64,000 nucleotides of DNA, from contig CAZWEO010000015.1 in the NCBI GenBank assembly GCA_964633115.1, positions 1 to 64,000 of the forward strand. Reading direction: 5' to 3'. Source of the stretch: B30-G6 sp964633115 (GTDB lineage: Bacteria; Desulfobacterota; Desulfobacteria; Desulfobacterales; B30-G6). Positions 25,342-34,546 of the stretch are shown here, piece by piece (the first letter of the stretch is position 1; each line of letters opens with the position of its first letter). The position numbers and the translations under genes were made by a program. The notes under the pieces were generated by a model. That model ran no database searches, had not been told where the DNA came from, and worked only from the letters and a program-made list of their open reading frames with translations.

Positions 25342-26136
25342 TTACGCCCCTTTAAACTTTGGCTGTCGTTTTTCAAGAAAAGCAGTCTGCCCTTCCTTGA
25401 GATCTTGGCTATTGATGGCTGCCTGCACAAGCGCGTCGGCCTTCTGTTGGCTGGTGGGATCCAGTTTTTGCAAGTCTGCAATTAGATTCAGGATCTGTTT
25501 CATCCCTTTTAAGGCCAGGGGTGCATTTTGGGCTATCTCATGAGCCAACGCATAGGTTACGGTTTTAAGCTTTTCCCGCGGAACCAGATCATCCACCAAC
25601 CCCATGTTTTTGAGAGCTTTAGCCTTATAACGCCGGGCTGTGAAAAACATTTCCTTGGTATGTTGCCAGCCGATGACGCGGATGAACCGCTGCAGCCCTT
25701 CCGGAAAATAAACCATGCCCAAGCGTGCGGGCACCATCCCCATCTGGATGTCCTCAACCGCGATACGAAAATCGCAGGCAACGGCCAGATCGCACGCCCC
25801 GCCAAAGGCATAGCCATTTAACATGGCGATGACCGGATACGGAAAACTGATAATGCTATCCATAGCCAGATCAAAGGGGCTTTTTTTGTCTAATATGGCT
25901 TGCTGTTCCGCCGATACATTTGTGGGGATAGCAGATATGTCATATCCTGAAGAAAATGCATGCTCTCCAGCGCCATGAATGATCACTGTACGTGTATCTT
26001 CATTCTCTGCATTCTTTAAAGTCTCATATATCTGAATCAGCATCTCCGGTGTTAGCGCATTGCGCTTTTCCGGTCGATTTAAAACCAAAGTTAAAATCTT
26101 ATCTTTATGCTCTACCAGCAGGGATTTGTTAGCCAT
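25342..26136 (-). CDS. Crotonase (enoyl-CoA hydratase/isomerase) family protein
   Basis: This 264-residue, full-length crotonase has both oxyanion-hole segments (AGEHAFSSGYDISA and LNGYAFGGACDLAVACD). The first catalytic glutamate of hydratases is Asp here (ACDLAV) and the second falls in MVPARLGMVYFPEGL, with no acid. A Tyr follows at the place where methylmalonyl-CoA decarboxylase has its key Tyr, so a decarboxylase or isomerase role is as likely as hydration. The PAR motif is shared with the crotonase at 1-834. It is divergent from the acyl-CoA synthetase chain at 26345, with a 208-base shared promoter region. Confidence 0.87.
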   Translation of the reverse strand: MANKSLLVEHKDKILTLVLNRPEKRNALTPEMLIQIYETLKNAENEDTRTVIIHGAGEHAFSSGYDISAIPTNVSAEQQAILDKKSPFDLAMDSIISFPYPVIAMLNGYAFGGACDLAVACDFRIAVEDIQMGMVPARLGMVYFPEGLQRFIRVIGWQHTKEMFFTARRYKAKALKNMGLVDDLVPREKLKTVTYALAHEIAQNAPLALKGMKQILNLIADLQKLDPTSQQKADALVQAAINSQDLKEGQTAFLEKRQPKFKGA

Positions 26137-26344
26137 GGTTTTATTTCCAATTTAGCATGAATTCATTGAAATATTCCCAATAGATGTACCGATATGTTTA
26201 ATTGCAACCGACTTTAAATTATAGACTATAGAGATTGGCAGGAATTTCTGTCAAGGAAAAGCATCCGAAATCTATTGACGCATGCTTATTGATTGGCATA
26301 AACATCACCAAAAAATTAGAACAATTTTTTGGTAAGGAATTACT

Positions 26345-27718
26345 ATGGACTTTTTTTTCACCCCCCAAGGCATCGCCGTTATTGGTGCCACTGCCAATAA
26401 GCTCAAAGGGGGATATCATATATTAAAAAATCTGCTCACCGGGTTCAAGGGCGGTATCTACCCGGTCAACCCTCGCTACAGCGAAATCGATGGATTCACC
26501 TGCTATGCGTCAGTGAAAGATGTTCCTGATCCCGTAGATTTGGCCATCGTATTTGTACCGGCTGCGATTGCCGTGGCTGCAGTTCGAGAATGTGCTCACC
26601 GCGGTATCAAGGGTGTGATGATCCAATCTGCCGGTTTTGCGGAAACCGGTGATACCGGCCGTGCCTTACAAGCCGAACTTCTTGCTATCAAGGCAGAATT
26701 TGGTATTCGAATTTGGGGACCCAACTGCATGGGACTTGTGGATGCCGTCAACGGACATATATTTTCCTTTGTACTAAATAGCATCTGGGATGACGGATTG
26801 ATCCCTGGAAATGTCTCCCTGATTGTTCAAAGCGGTATGTTGTCTGCCGGATTTCTGATCGATACCGTAAGCCATGGCACCATGGGTATCAGCAAGGCTT
26901 GCTCTCTGGGCAACAAAGCCGATATCAACGAATGCGACATCTTGGAATACTTGATTGTTGATCCCCAGACTGAGGCAATCGGCGCCTATCTGGAATCGAT
27001 AACCGATGGCCCTCGATTTTTGGAAGCCTGTAGACAAAGCCGCAAACCGATTGTGATCCTCAAAGGGGGTAAAAGCCAAAGGGGTGCCCAAGCCGCAATG
27101 AGCCATACCGCCAGCCTGGCCGGGGATGCCGACGTTATCCGGGGTGCTCTGATCCAGGTCGGGGTAACCGAAGCCAATGATTTCAAACAGATGCTGGATC
27201 TGTGTCGGACCCGGGCTCGGTATGACCAAATTCCATCCGATAACAATGGACGTATCGCCATTTTGACTTATAGCGGGGGTGCCGGCATTGTGTCGGCTGA
27301 CTTTGTGGATCAAATGGGGCTGGCAGTGGCGGATTTATCTTCAGAAACCCTTGAGAAACTGGCAACGGTATACCCGCAATGGATGCCGCCGGCAAATCCA
27401 GTGGATTTCTGGCCGGCCATTGAAAAAAACGGTCCTGATAAGGTTTATCAAACTGCCTTTGAAGCGGTATGCAGTGATCCGGGTGTGGATGCGGTGCTAT
27501 TTCATATCTTTATCGGTGGCTTTGTGCAATCAATGGACATCGCCCCCCTTGCGCACATCGCCAAGAAACATGACAAGCCGCTTTTCATTTGGCTTTTGGG
27601 CAACCGCCAGGATGCTCACAAATTTCAACTGCATGCCCATGAACACGGCGTTCCAGTTTTCAGAGAACTCAAGCGCGCCGTTGAGTGCATGTCGGCCATA
27701 TTTAGAGCGAGGCCTTAA
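26345..27718 (+). CDS. NDP-forming acyl-CoA synthetase alpha-type protein (CoA-binding plus ligase domains)
   Basis: This 457-residue protein has an N-terminal CoA-binding Rossmann domain (about 1-135; PQGIAVIGATANKLKGGYHI, seen as IAVIGATANKLKGG). Succinyl-CoA-synthetase-like domains follow (about 140-455), with the phosphohistidine site in AAMSHTASLAGDADV. This matches the alpha half of ADP-forming acetyl/acyl-CoA synthetases. The ATP-grasp beta half is absent, and no separate beta gene is in view, so nucleotide binding must come from a partner elsewhere. AAGGA precedes the ATG. The reaction would couple an acyl-CoA to ATP formation or the reverse. Confidence 0.88.
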   Translation: MDFFFTPQGIAVIGATANKLKGGYHILKNLLTGFKGGIYPVNPRYSEIDGFTCYASVKDVPDPVDLAIVFVPAAIAVAAVRECAHRGIKGVMIQSAGFAETGDTGRALQAELLAIKAEFGIRIWGPNCMGLVDAVNGHIFSFVLNSIWDDGLIPGNVSLIVQSGMLSAGFLIDTVSHGTMGISKACSLGNKADINECDILEYLIVDPQTEAIGAYLESITDGPRFLEACRQSRKPIVILKGGKSQRGAQAAMSHTASLAGDADVIRGALIQVGVTEANDFKQMLDLCRTRARYDQIPSDNNGRIAILTYSGGAGIVSADFVDQMGLAVADLSSETLEKLATVYPQWMPPANPVDFWPAIEKNGPDKVYQTAFEAVCSDPGVDAVLFHIFIGGFVQSMDIAPLAHIAKKHDKPLFIWLLGNRQDAHKFQLHAHEHGVPVFRELKRAVECMSAIFRARP

Positions 27719-27848
27719 ATAGGGCCGACACCTTGACACTCACTTCAATCTCTTCTATATCGTAATCTCAAATGGTTAAGGATAATTAACCTGCTATTCA
27801 ATGGCGTTTCGGTAGCCCTTCTACCGCCGATGCGACTCACGGTTTAAA

Positions 27849-28949
27849 ATGAATACCTTTATAAGAGTCTCTGGAGCGTTCCTCGTACTATTCCTGTTCT
27901 ATGCCTGTTCTCCTCCTCCAGAGAGCACAAACACGGCAGACCCAGCGCCCACGCCGGTTCGTGTTATGGAAATCCAACCAGTCCAACTACCCATGGTTGT
28001 TGAGGTGGTGGGTCGATTGACACCCAACCGGGAAGTGACCCTCGCCGCCGAGGTAGGTGGAATCGTCACTAACTATGCTGCCGATATTGGTGATCGGGTC
28101 CAAAAAAGGAACGTCATCGTCCGTCTGGATCCCAGTGACCACCAACTGGCACTGAAGGAAGCTGAAGCCAATTTTGCTGTGGCACAAACCCGGTTGGACC
28201 TGGCCCTAAAAGCCTATGACCGCGCCAAGAGTCTATTGCCACGAGAAGTAATTACACAGGATACCTTTGACAATGCGGAAGCAGAATATCTGTCGGCCCA
28301 GGCCTCGGTGAAACGGGTGAAAGTGCTGGTGGATATCGCCAAGACGCAACTTTCCAAGACACGGATTCGGGCACCTTTCAACGGCCAAATCGCAGCTCGA
28401 ATGATCGAGACCGGCCAACTGATCAGCGCGGGTCAGGCATTGATGAAAATTATCGATCCCAACCCCATGCGGGTCAAAATCTGGTTGTCCGAAAATGATT
28501 ATGTACGTCTGGATAAAAGCGATAGTGTTTCGATAGTCATGGAGGCCTATCCTGAAGAAGTATTCACAGGAAAAATCGACCGCATCGATATTGCCGCGGA
28601 CGAGAGAACCAACACATTCTGCATTGAAATTTTCATAGACAATCCCAACCTGGCCTTCAAAGCAGGCATGACCGCCAAGGTGCGTATTATCACGTCTACG
28701 ATACCCAGCGCCATCCTAATACCCCAGAGTACGGTTCTGTATCGATCGGACCGCGAGGAAGTCTTCATCATTGGTGCGGACAATCGCGCCGTCCTGCGTA
28801 AGGTCAAACTGGGTCTGTCCTTAGACGAGCGGATTGAGGTCCGTGAAGGCCTTGCAGCAGGCGATCAATTGGTTATCACCGGCGGTCAGTACCTCAAGCC
28901 GGGGGACAAGATTCTAATTTCGGCTTTTAATCAGGCCGAGGTCCAATGA
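27849..28949 (+). CDS. RND efflux periplasmic adaptor (membrane fusion lipoprotein)
   Basis: This 366-residue protein has a lipoprotein signal (LFLFYACSPPPE, with the Cys near residue 20). The hairpin-lipoyl-barrel layout follows: PNREVTLAAEVGGIV, VIVRLDPSDHQLALKEAEA, a coiled-coil hairpin at about 100-165, IRAPFNGQIAARMIETGQ, and a membrane-proximal domain ending near GDQLVITGGQYLKPGD. It links the pump at 28946 to an outer-membrane channel not encoded nearby. It overlaps the pump gene by four bases (ATGA), so the two are translationally coupled. No TolC gene or regulator is adjacent. Confidence 0.92.
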   Translation: MNTFIRVSGAFLVLFLFYACSPPPESTNTADPAPTPVRVMEIQPVQLPMVVEVVGRLTPNREVTLAAEVGGIVTNYAADIGDRVQKRNVIVRLDPSDHQLALKEAEANFAVAQTRLDLALKAYDRAKSLLPREVITQDTFDNAEAEYLSAQASVKRVKVLVDIAKTQLSKTRIRAPFNGQIAARMIETGQLISAGQALMKIIDPNPMRVKIWLSENDYVRLDKSDSVSIVMEAYPEEVFTGKIDRIDIAADERTNTFCIEIFIDNPNLAFKAGMTAKVRIITSTIPSAILIPQSTVLYRSDREEVFIIGADNRAVLRKVKLGLSLDERIEVREGLAAGDQLVITGGQYLKPGDKILISAFNQAEVQ

Positions 28950-31900
28950 ATATCTTCCGATTCATTATCCGCCAGGGGCGGATCTTCACGCTGGTCGTCA
29001 TAATTCTCCCAATAATCGCCGGCACCTACGCCTATCAATCACTGCCCAAAGAGGGTGAGCCGGAGATTGCTGTCCCCCATGCCATCGTTGTCACGGCGTA
29101 TCCGGGCGCATCGCCCAGCGAAATCGAAAGCCTGGTCACCAATCCCCTTGAAGAAGCTTTGAGCGATCTTAAGGATGTGGACGAGATGCGTTCCTCATCA
29201 GCCGAGTCCGTTTCCGTGATTGTCATCGATTTTGTGGTGGATGCAGACCTGGAGCTTTCCCTGCAACGCGTCCGGGATAAAGTGACCGATGCCCAGAAGG
29301 AATTGCCCGAAGAGGCAGAAGATTCGACAGTGTCGGAAATCAGCTTCAGTGACATTCCTATCATGCTGGTATCCGTGGTCGGTGATTTGGAACCAGTTTT
29401 ACTCAAACGCCTGGCCGAAGATGTGGCCGACGAGCTGGCCTTGATGCCGGAAGTTCTTTCTACGGATGTGACCGGTGGCAGAACCCGGGAAATTCACATC
29501 TATCTGGATCCCAACCGGCTCAACCAGTTTGGCTTGACGATCCTGGATGTTTACAATGCGGTTAAACAATCGGATATCAACATTCCCGGGGGTATGGTCA
29601 ACATCCCCGAGCGGCGCTTCCTTCTGCGTACACTTACTGAAATCAAAAATGTAACCGATTACGAAAGGGTTCCCCTGATCCGCCGAGGGGACCGCGTAGT
29701 TTTTTTAGGTGATGTCGGCATGGTCTTGGACGGACACCGGGAGGACGTCAGCTATTCGCGTGTGGATGGCAAACCGTCTGTCTCCATCGCTGTAAAAAAA
29801 CGGGTGGGAGCAAATGTTCTGCAAACATCGGCCAAAGTTCGCAAAGCCATCGAAAGCATAGAGAAACGCTTTCCGGCCGGGGTCCGCATGGTGGTCACAG
29901 CCGATCAGGCCAAATACATTCAGCAGGGCTTCGATACCATGAACAACTCCGCCGTTACGGGTCTGATCATCGTGATCGTGGTGCTTTATTTTGCCATGGG
30001 ATTCAGGAATTCCATCATTACCTCCCTATCCATTCCCCTGTCGTTGCTGATCACATTCATACTGCTCAAGGTTTTCGGCCAGACCAATAACAACATGGTC
30101 CGGTTCTCCCTGGTGCTCTGCATCGGCCTGCTGGTGGACAACGCCATCATTGTGGTGGAAAATGTCTATCATCACTATCAATTGGGCAAGGAACGATTGG
30201 CTGCCGTCATCGACGGGGTCACGGAAATTGCCGCACCGGTTATCTCTGCAACCCTGACGACCATGGCCGCCTTCCTGCCGATTCTTCTGATGACGGGAAC
30301 CACGGGCGAATACATGGGCTTTTTACCCAAGACGGTCACCATTGCGCTGTCTGCGTCCCTAATCGTTTCCTTGATCGCCAACCCATTGTTACTGTCCCGG
30401 TTCATGAAGCGCTCCGTCAAGGATGGCCGTATCGTGCGACCCGAGGAAGACTTGGCCTTTTTAAAAAAGGTTTATGTGCGTCTGGTTTCGTCAGCCTTGA
30501 ACCACCGTTTCGTAGTTGTTTTACTGACCATTTGCAGTATGGCATGGGCCATCAGCCTGGTAGGAATGAATGTCGTCAAGATCGAAATGTTCCCGGACAT
30601 CGATTTCGATTACATCTATATTCCCATCGAAACACCCACGGGCACAGATGTGGAAACCACCGACGCCATCGCCAGACGGGTGGAAAATATCGTGACCGAC
30701 ATGGTACCAGAGGCCACCCAGGTGGTTTCGGCGGTGGGATATAGGGGCCAGAGCGCCTATGAATTGTCCTTTGGCCAGGGTACCGTTAGCCATTTTGCCG
30801 AAATTACCGTCGAGCTTCTGGACGGCAAGGAATTTGCTCGGGCTTCCCACCTGGAGATTCAGCAGCGCATCCGGGAGCGCTTGGAAAAAATTCCGGGTGC
30901 CGCCATCCGCTTCCGGCCGCTGTCCTGGGGACCACCGACCTTTGCACCCATTGTGGTGAAAGTCCTCGGCCCAGAAATTGCGGTGCTGCGGGAAATTTCC
31001 AGCGAGATAAAAACGCGTTTGTCCCGCATCATTGGGGTAGTAGATGTCAAAGATGATTTTGAGAATGCCCCTCCAGAACTGCGGGTAACGATTGACCGTG
31101 AGAAATCGGCATCGCTGGGCATCCCTTTGGATCAGCTGGCCATGACGTTGCGTGGCGCTACGGCCGGCCTGGATATCCGGGAGTTCCGGGATGAAATGGA
31201 TGTATCCAAAAAATACGATGTACGCGTACGGTTTTCGCCGGCATCACGGACCACGCCCAGTATGCTGGAAAAAGTCAAGATACGGTCGGACACCGGTGTA
31301 CTGGTGCCGCTGGCCAACATTGCCGGGTTTTCCCAGGGACCGGGGATCAGCAGAATCGGGCATGTGGACCGGCGCAGGGTTGTGCGCGTATCAGCACGAA
31401 ACGAAGGCCGGCCGGCTGTGGAGATTTCCAAAGAGCTCATCAAGCAGCTATCCTCGTTTGAGCTGCCCCAGGGTTATACCTTCGATTTTAGCGGTGAGCA
31501 CCGGGAAACCGAGGAATCCTTTGCCAGTTTGAAACTGGCCTATCTGATCGCGTTTATCCTTATTTTTGCTTTGTTGGTGACGCAATTCAATTCTTATTTT
31601 CAGCCCTTGGCCATTATGTCGGCCCTGCCTTTGTCGATTGTGGGCGCCATATTCGGATTGCTGGTCACCGGCAACAATTTTTCGATCATGAGTTTTGTCG
31701 GCCTGGTGGGTCTGACCGGCATCGTAGTCAACGACTCCATCGTTCTGGTTGACTGCATCAACAACAAGCGCAAGGAACAAATGACTCTCTTCGAGGCAAT
31801 TACGGCTGCCGGACAGCAGAGACTGCGGCCCATTATTTCGACCACCCTCTCGACCATCGGCGGCATCATTATCCTGACCATTACTGATAAGCTGTGGGAA

Positions 31901-32629
31901 GGATTGGGGGTGGTGATCATCTTCGGCATCGGTTTCGCCACGGTGCTGACCCTGGTGGTCGTACCGGTGATGTACTCGCTTTTTGAAAACCTGGGCTACT
32001 ACACTATTTCCGCCTTCAAGGGGCCCCGGTTTCAATCCTTGCCGGTAGGCAAAAGTTTTTTTCTGTCAAGACGGCGCGGTGCCAAGTTTTGGGTCGCATT
32101 GATGTTGTTGGCCCAGCTGGCGGCCTTTGTAGCTGGTGGGTATCTGTTGGTGCCTGAAGCAATTCGCACGTGGACGGAAGCGCATTTCCAGGCGCCTGAT
32201 CTTGTAAAACTGGTGATTGAGATTGTCGTGTTTGTCCTGGCCTTGGGATTGCAGGGAATCGGTGTCTTGCTGGTGCTGATGATTCCGACCTGGACGGGAC
32301 TGTTTTTTCTCATGGGACGCCGGACGGCGGAAATGCATTATGCCGATGTCACTGCCGATGGCATCACCCTGACATCACCGGTTGAGTCTCTCTTTTTGCC
32401 GGGCGATTCGATCAGTCGGGTAAAATATTCTAGACTCACGAGACGGTTGACCATTCGTGCCGGCAAACGGCGCGTGAAGCTGCACGCAGTCGTGACGGCG
32501 AAAAGAAAACTCCAAAGGCTGCCGCTCAAGACCTGGCTTGCCACTCCTTCGCCGTCCCGTGCAGATCTTAGAACCGGCATGCAAGAGTTGAAAGCCGCTG
32601 TGGATGCACTCATGACGAATCGGCATTGA
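28946..32629 (+). CDS. RND efflux pump, HAE1-type, with unusual C-terminal extension
   Basis: The protein has 1227 residues. Residues 1-1015 are a normal HAE1-type RND transporter with 12 membrane helices: the helix-4 region has GLLVDNAIIVVENV with the proton-relay Asp, and the second half has VGLTGIVVNDSIVLVDCI. The usual length is about 1,030. Residues about 1049-1124 add two or three more hydrophobic segments (WVALMLLAQLAAFVAGGYLL and IVVFVLALGLQGIGVLLVL), and about 1125-1227 add a basic, beta-rich soluble domain. The extension might place a PH-like or regulatory domain in the cytoplasm. Substrate unknown. Confidence 0.93.
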   Translation: MNIFRFIIRQGRIFTLVVIILPIIAGTYAYQSLPKEGEPEIAVPHAIVVTAYPGASPSEIESLVTNPLEEALSDLKDVDEMRSSSAESVSVIVIDFVVDADLELSLQRVRDKVTDAQKELPEEAEDSTVSEISFSDIPIMLVSVVGDLEPVLLKRLAEDVADELALMPEVLSTDVTGGRTREIHIYLDPNRLNQFGLTILDVYNAVKQSDINIPGGMVNIPERRFLLRTLTEIKNVTDYERVPLIRRGDRVVFLGDVGMVLDGHREDVSYSRVDGKPSVSIAVKKRVGANVLQTSAKVRKAIESIEKRFPAGVRMVVTADQAKYIQQGFDTMNNSAVTGLIIVIVVLYFAMGFRNSIITSLSIPLSLLITFILLKVFGQTNNNMVRFSLVLCIGLLVDNAIIVVENVYHHYQLGKERLAAVIDGVTEIAAPVISATLTTMAAFLPILLMTGTTGEYMGFLPKTVTIALSASLIVSLIANPLLLSRFMKRSVKDGRIVRPEEDLAFLKKVYVRLVSSALNHRFVVVLLTICSMAWAISLVGMNVVKIEMFPDIDFDYIYIPIETPTGTDVETTDAIARRVENIVTDMVPEATQVVSAVGYRGQSAYELSFGQGTVSHFAEITVELLDGKEFARASHLEIQQRIRERLEKIPGAAIRFRPLSWGPPTFAPIVVKVLGPEIAVLREISSEIKTRLSRIIGVVDVKDDFENAPPELRVTIDREKSASLGIPLDQLAMTLRGATAGLDIREFRDEMDVSKKYDVRVRFSPASRTTPSMLEKVKIRSDTGVLVPLANIAGFSQGPGISRIGHVDRRRVVRVSARNEGRPAVEISKELIKQLSSFELPQGYTFDFSGEHRETEESFASLKLAYLIAFILIFALLVTQFNSYFQPLAIMSALPLSIVGAIFGLLVTGNNFSIMSFVGLVGLTGIVVNDSIVLVDCINNKRKEQMTLFEAITAAGQQRLRPIISTTLSTIGGIIILTITDKLWEGLGVVIIFGIGFATVLTLVVVPVMYSLFENLGYYTISAFKGPRFQSLPVGKSFFLSRRRGAKFWVALMLLAQLAAFVAGGYLLVPEAIRTWTEAHFQAPDLVKLVIEIVVFVLALGLQGIGVLLVLMIPTWTGLFFLMGRRTAEMHYADVTADGITLTSPVESLFLPGDSISRVKYSRLTRRLTIRAGKRRVKLHAVVTAKRKLQRLPLKTWLATPSPSRADLRTGMQELKAAVDALMTNRH

Positions 32630-32797
32630 TCGCAGCGCTGTTTCCGTAAAACTTAAGGGATAGAAATTTTGCCGCAACCCAACGGCGGATAAACCCGCCA
32701 AACCGACGCTGGGCATGCCGTTTGCACCAAAGCGCCGAACGCCGCGTTGCATTAAATCGCATCTACGATTTTATTTCCGGGTTAAGAAAGCCAAGTA

Positions 32798-33430
32798 ATG
32801 CAAGACTACCAATATATTGCCCCGTGGTATGATTTCTTGTTGCGGCCATTTATTAAAACCATCCGCCGCGATGTACTCAAGATGGTCCTTGCCATAAAAC
32901 CTGGGTTGGTTCTGGATGTGGCCTGTGGTACGGGAGACCAGCTAGGTCTCTTGGCAAATCACCATATTAACGCCGTCGGCATCGATCTTTCCGAGCCCAT
33001 GCTGCGTCAATGTCGCCAGTCAAACCCGGCTGCAGTCTGTTTGTTACAGGACGGCACAGCCATGGCTTTCCAACCAGCCTCTTTTGATCTGGTTATGATA
33101 TCCTTTGCCTTGCATGAATGCGGCTGGTCTGTGGCTGTCGGCATGCTGGATGAGATTTATGGGGTCCTTAAACCCGATGGTCATCTGCTAATTGTAGACT
33201 TTGCAGATTTGAAACAGATCCATGCCCATGTGCGCCTTGGCATCAGCACGATTGAGTTCTTGGCCGGTCGCCGCCATTACCGAAATTTCCGTCACTATCT
33301 TCACAACGGCGGTCTGCCGGCTTTGATCGATTCGAACCGATTCAGCTTGCTAAAATCTCGCCCGCGCGCATCCGGCAGCATCGCAATCCAGCAGTATAGA
33401 TGTCTCAAAGCCAAACCCTTCAATCAGTAG
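32798..33430 (+). CDS. Class I SAM-dependent methyltransferase
   Basis: This 210-residue protein has the Rossmann-type SAM motif I VLDVACGTGDQLG (about residues 45-57), the acidic end of strand 2 in VGIDLSEPML, and motif post-I around FDLVMISFALHE. The start MQDYQYIAPWYDFLL is typical of UbiE-like small-molecule methyltransferases. The acceptor is not evident. It stands alone between the RND operon and the decayed thioesterase gene, with which it converges. Confidence 0.85.
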   Translation: MQDYQYIAPWYDFLLRPFIKTIRRDVLKMVLAIKPGLVLDVACGTGDQLGLLANHHINAVGIDLSEPMLRQCRQSNPAAVCLLQDGTAMAFQPASFDLVMISFALHECGWSVAVGMLDEIYGVLKPDGHLLIVDFADLKQIHAHVRLGISTIEFLAGRRHYRNFRHYLHNGGLPALIDSNRFSLLKSRPRASGSIAIQQYRCLKAKPFNQ

Positions 33431-33451
33431 CATGTATAATATTCGAAACCA

Positions 33452-33893
33452 TTATGTAGCTGTGCGATATTGCGCAATCTGTCTTGATATGGCGATCAAC
33501 TGATCGTTTTGGTCCCAAATTTCCCCATCTTCTTCTAAAAGACCGCAGGTAATAAAACGTGTCCGGAAAATACATTTCAACCATGTTGTTTGGGGTATGT
33601 TTCGAACATTGACCGAAAACTCCAGGGTCGGTACCCAGGCAACCATGCCTTGACTGGTTAAAACTGCTGGTGGAAACGAATCGGCAGCCAGGAGAATACC
33701 AAAAATATCAAAAGGCCGGTCATCTTTAAACTTGATATAGCCCCGCATTTCTGATGTGCCCGACAAGTCTCCTGAAAGCCATCAAATAGCCCCCGTCGGG
33801 AACACCATTGATGGACCAGTTATCGGCAATGATTCCTGAAAACAACCGATCCGTTTCCGTATGAAGTCGAATATCCCTGTCGAATTGATGCAT
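33452..33893 (-). pseudogene. Acyl-CoA thioesterase family pseudogene, internal deletion with frameshift
   Basis: The ATG at 33893 (AAGGAA ahead) opens MHQFDRDIRLHTETDR... and reaches VPDGGYLMA, the N-terminal opening of TesB-like/4HBT_3 thioesterases. The frame then shifts by one near 33775-33795, and the next frame (to 33452) reads SEMRGYIKFKDDRPFD, LLAADSFPPAVL and WVPTLEFSVNV, the C-terminal hot-dog of the same family. A normal member has about 260 residues; here only about 145 codons remain, so roughly 110 central residues are gone. Both ends still look like good coding sequence, so the loss is recent or an assembly error. Confidence 0.8.
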
Positions 33894-33948
33894 AATTGTT
33901 TCCTTTATGCGGATTTGAAAAATTTTATACCTGGATCTTGCGCGGGTT

Positions 33949-34033
33949 GGAGGCTTCCATAGGCAAGGCATCCAAGGGTGAAGTCGTAGTGTTTTACTTC
34001 GAATCCTTGGTAACGCAGCATATGGGAGCCTCC
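33949..34033. repeat. Imperfect 29-base inverted repeat (large hairpin)
   Basis: Arms at 33949-33977 and 34005-34033 agree at 21 of 29 positions when one is reverse-complemented; both outer (GGAGGCT/AGCCTCC) and inner (CCAAGG/CCTTGG) ends match perfectly. The 27-base centre contains a further GAAGT/ACTTC pair. It sits just upstream of the broken thioesterase gene and resembles a REP- or MITE-like element. Confidence 0.55.
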
Positions 34034-34300
34034 GGTCCGCCCTTTGGGTGAAATTTGATAATTAAATTTGGCTATCAACCTTTTAACCTAATAGGATGAT
34101 TGAACATAAATTGATATTGGCTCTGAATCCGTTAGTAATGGAGTTTTGCAAGAAGTTTATCAAAGTTCATGCAGGATTCAGGTATTAAGTAGTTTGTTTA
34201 TCTTTACCCTTTTAACCTTGGTAGTTATTATACGAATTACTTCCCTTTGGGCAAGCTAACAACATAGGCTTTGTTCGAAATATTTCCATTATAGCTATTG
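34034..34300. other. Intergenic stretch, nothing recognised
   Basis: This AT-rich stretch, together with its flanks out to 34833, separates the thioesterase pseudogene from the PrkA operon. Apart from the inverted repeat before it and the palindrome and small reading frame after it, no gene or structured element is recognised. Confidence 0.4.
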
Positions 34301-34546
34301 TCATAATAACGTTCCGATTCGAAGGAAAAGCGAGACGTCTATTTTTTTCAGAACATTAATTTGACAACCGCTACATACGTCCCAAAAACGAAAGGTTAGT
34401 CGAACGTCGACTAACCTTCGTATACCGTCTAAACACTTTCCGCAACGAGGCCACCATCCTCTGTTATTGGACCATGAACCATCGGTGACATGACTCTGAT
34501 CCAAGCGACAGGAACTCCCCAAGGCTGCTCTTTCCGGGAGAGACAT
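34301..34546 (-). CDS. Possible small zinc-ribbon-like protein
   Basis: An 81-codon frame encodes two Cys pairs, CGKC and CSGC, 22 residues apart, flanked by Trp/Arg-rich sequence (WSNNRGWWPRCGKC, FRFWDVCSGC), the arrangement of a zinc ribbon. No clear ribosome site is seen, and a 12-base perfect inverted repeat (34392-34418) lies inside the frame, coding for part of the inter-Cys loop. No family was recognised. It could be a real small DNA/RNA-binding protein, a remnant, or chance. Confidence 0.35.
   Translation of the reverse strand: MSLPERAALGSSCRLDQSHVTDGSWSNNRGWWPRCGKCLDGIRRLVDVRLTFRFWDVCSGCQINVLKKIDVSLFLRIGTLL
34392..34418. repeat. Perfect 12-base inverted repeat
   Basis: AAGGTTAGTCGA (34392-34403) and TCGACTAACCTT (34407-34418) are exact reverse complements separated by ACG. 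A CG pair outside each arm extends it with a one-base bulge. No T-run follows on either strand, so a protein-binding site or RNA hairpin is more likely than a terminator. Confidence 0.6.

Noticed and set aside
26774..27313. 179-codon frame antisense to the acyl-CoA synthetase gene
   Set aside because: Shadow of a well-supported coding gene; no family motif and no start context.
31448..32035. Long open frame (195 codons) antisense to the RND pump
   Set aside because: It lies wholly inside a strongly supported pump gene, its product is rich in His, Asn and Gln as expected for a shadow of a membrane protein, and no ribosome site is seen.
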